The notes beneath the pieces are model-generated. The model ran no database searches and had not been told where the DNA came from. It was given only the letters and a program-made list of their open reading frames with translations. 7,037 nucleotides of DNA from Acidobacteriota bacterium (lineage in GTDB: Bacteria; Acidobacteriota; Terriglobia; Terriglobales; Acidobacteriaceae). Numbering within the stretch: the stretch's first letter is position 1; each line of letters begins with the position of its first letter. The stretch is taken from assembly GCA_021811745.1 (NCBI GenBank), contig JAJZNH010000554.1:1-7037 (forward strand). Reading direction: 5' to 3'. Made by a program: the position numbers and the translations under genes. Positions 6,067-7,037 of the stretch are shown piece after piece.

Positions 6067-6240
6067 GGCAGTTCGTGTTGGGCCAAAAAACGGATTTCTC
6101 GGCCGGGTTGCGGCGCGGGAAATGAATTGGACAGATTGTCGATGCAACTTCAAAGGCGCTGAGGTCTAGCGCCGAGGGGTGAACGCCAAGCTTTGATTGG
6201 GGTTTCCGCGAAGCGGAGACTGGAGGAGAAAAAGTACTGT
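6067..6240 (+). other. TPM-lemA intergenic stretch with two hairpins
   Basis: No gene is seen in these 174 bases. The first hairpin is GGCGCT (6155-6160) with AGCGCC (6168-6173), a 6-pair perfect stem around GAGGTCT. The second is GTTTCCGC (6202-6209) with GCGGAGAC (6213-6220), 8 pairs including one G-T around GAA, directly before the lemA ribosome binding site. Neither is followed by a T-run, so I do not call a terminator. Read-through from the TPM gene is possible. A TTGGAC at 6127-6132 has no good -10 partner. Confidence 0.45.
6222..6228 (+). promoter_or_regulatory. Ribosome binding site of lemA
   Basis: GGAGGAG is a strong Shine-Dalgarno match ending 12 bases before the ATG at 6241, a rather long spacing. 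It begins two bases after a stable hairpin (6202-6220). It supports the ATG at 6241 over the in-frame TTG at 6193, which lies before the hairpin. Confidence 0.65.
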
Positions 6241-6819
6241 ATGGGTCGTGGACTTCTCATAACACTGGGAGTGGTGGGCGTGCTGTTCTTGGCGGCCCTG
6301 ATGGTGGTGGCGAGCTATGTGAGCGCGCGCAATCAGATGGTGGCCAAGGATCAGGATGTGAAAGCGGCGTGGTCAGAGGTGGATGTGCAGATGGAGCGGC
6401 GCGCCGACCTCATTCCCAACCTTGTGCAGACGGTGAAGGGATTCACCAAGGAAGAGAGCACGGTGTTTGGTGATATTGCCAATGCGCGGGCAGGGATGCT
6501 GAACGCGCAGGGGCCGGCCGCTAAGATCGCCGCCAATAACCAGCTTGATGGCGCTATCGGACGGCTGCTGATGCTCACCGAGAATTACCCGCAACTGCGC
6601 TCGAGCGACCAGTTTATGCGCCTTCAGGACGAGCTGGCGGGAACGGAAAACCGCATCGGCGTGGCGCGCAAGCGTTATAACGACGCACTGCGCAGCTACA
6701 ACACGTTTGTGCTCCAGTTTCCTAACAACATCTGGGCGGGGATTGCCGGCTACCAGGTGAACAATGCGTACTTCGAGGCCACACCGGCTAAACAGGCTGT
6801 ACCGCAGGTGAAGTTTTAA
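6241..6819 (+). CDS. lemA: LemA family membrane protein
   Basis: The 192-residue product fits the LemA family in length and order. A single N-terminal membrane helix (about 5-26) is followed by helical soluble segments: AWSEVDVQMERRADLIPNLV (43-62) and TVKGF (64-68), then TENYPQLRSS (113-122), FMRLQDELAGTENRI (125-139), ARKRYNDALRSYN (142-154) and FPNN (160-163). These are the conserved family blocks. The family is widespread, and its biochemical role is unknown. It is thought to sit in the cytoplasmic membrane with its helical domain exposed. The name comes from a Listeria antigen (lemA) and is not the Pseudomonas sensor kinase once called LemA. Its position behind a TPM-domain gene is a recurrent arrangement and suggests the two work together. 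The start at 6241 gives the family's short N-terminus before the helix. A hairpin follows the stop. Confidence 0.93.
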   Translation: MGRGLLITLGVVGVLFLAALMVVASYVSARNQMVAKDQDVKAAWSEVDVQMERRADLIPNLVQTVKGFTKEESTVFGDIANARAGMLNAQGPAAKIAANNQLDGAIGRLLMLTENYPQLRSSDQFMRLQDELAGTENRIGVARKRYNDALRSYNTFVLQFPNNIWAGIAGYQVNNAYFEATPAKQAVPQVKF

Positions 6820-6848
6820 TTGAGATGCGCCCGTGCCGGCCATTCCTG

Positions 6849-6890
6849 AAAAATGGGCCGCGTCTCCTAGGCAGAGGCGCGGCCTTTGCT
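6849..6890. terminator. Likely bidirectional terminator between lemA and a leftward gene
   Basis: GGCCGCGTCT (6856-6865) pairs with AGGCGCGGCC (6875-6884) over 10 positions with one G-T pair, around a 9-base loop. On the plus strand TTTGCTCT follows, a weak T-tract. On the minus strand the stem is followed by CATTTTT (6855-6849), a better one. It lies 36 bases after the lemA stop and about 40 after the stop of the leftward gene, as expected for two convergent genes sharing a terminator. Confidence 0.7.
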
Positions 6891-6923
6891 CTGAATCCGG
6901 GTGAGCGGAGAAAAAAGGAGAAT

Positions 6924-7037
6924 TTAGAGCGGAACCGGCGCCGATGGCAGGTGCGTTTGTGCGCGGTCCAGAAACAGCTGCAGACGGAGCATTTCGGCCC
7001 GCTCCGCAGCCACCAGGCGCATTTGCCGGCGGATATG
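6924..7037 (-). CDS. Partial C-terminus of an unrecognised leftward gene
   Basis: Reading leftward from the window edge gives 37 open codons and a TAA (6926-6924). The visible protein ends in a charged amphipathic stretch (RRQMRLVAAERAEMLRLQLF, residues 3-22 of the fragment), which looks helical, followed by a short tail ending PSAPVPL. The helical pattern, the stop and the bidirectional hairpin downstream support a real gene. No family can be named from this fragment. The Arg/Leu/Glu-rich helix is a common type of C-terminal end and is not diagnostic. A competing rightward ORF from an ATG at 6944 has no well-placed ribosome binding site. Confidence 0.5.
   Translation of the reverse strand, partial: HIRRQMRLVAAERAEMLRLQLFLDRAQTHLPSAPVPL

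Noticed and set aside
5763..6086. Proline-rich minus-strand frame opposite the Gly-rich tail of the TPM gene
   Set aside because: Runs of proline are the automatic complement of the GGN glycine codons on the plus strand.
6944..7037. Rightward ORF from the ATG at 6944, open to the window edge
   Set aside because: The nearest Shine-Dalgarno-like AGGAG is more than 20 bases upstream and the translation is Ala/Pro/Gly-rich. The opposite-strand frame looks more like protein and is backed by the terminator.

Overview
The window is a G+C-rich bacterial chromosome segment of housekeeping and envelope genes. There are five confident protein-coding genes, one small probable membrane-protein gene and two genes cut by the window edges. 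No transposase, CRISPR array, tRNA, rRNA or phage gene is visible. The gene content, the protein style and the promoter-like TACAAT boxes close to start codons make me think of an Acidobacteriota soil bacterium of the Terriglobales type. That placement is an inference from general resemblance and was not tested by a search.

Layout, left to right. Positions 1-92 hold the N-terminal 30 codons of a leftward gene that starts with a membrane-anchor-like segment. It is divergent from gcvT (212-1357, +), the aminomethyltransferase (T protein) of the glycine cleavage system, which has a recognisable promoter and ribosome binding site. About 270 non-coding bases with a hairpin follow. Next is a small two-helix membrane ORF (1632-1889, +) of visibly lower G+C, then 156 bases with no gene. 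fabD (2046-2993, +), malonyl-CoA:ACP transacylase, stands alone and converges on a leftward oligopeptidase B gene (ptrB-like, 3058-5184, -). Its catalytic triad is intact and spaced as in the family. Back to back with the peptidase is a rightward pair: a secreted, membrane-anchored TPM-domain protein (5254-6066) and a LemA-family protein (6241-6819). This pairing is common in bacteria. After lemA comes a hairpin that could terminate transcription in both directions. It is followed by the C-terminal 37 codons of a leftward gene that runs off the right edge (6924-7037).

How the genes relate: gcvT (one-carbon and glycine metabolism), fabD (fatty acid initiation) and the peptidase (peptide turnover) are separate transcription units with no shared pathway. 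Only the TPM-LemA pair looks like a functional unit, probably acting at the cytoplasmic membrane or envelope. gcvT and fabD both sit apart from the partner genes they often cluster with (gcvH/gcvP and fabH/fabG/acpP).

The most notable non-gene signal is that fabD, the peptidase gene and the TPM gene each have a TACAAT or TACACT box ending 9-10 bases before the ATG and lack a well-placed Shine-Dalgarno sequence. gcvT, the small ORF and lemA instead have clear ribosome binding sites. This suggests a mix of leaderless or very short-leader transcripts and conventional ones. I see no convincing new system here; most of the window is ordinary core genome.
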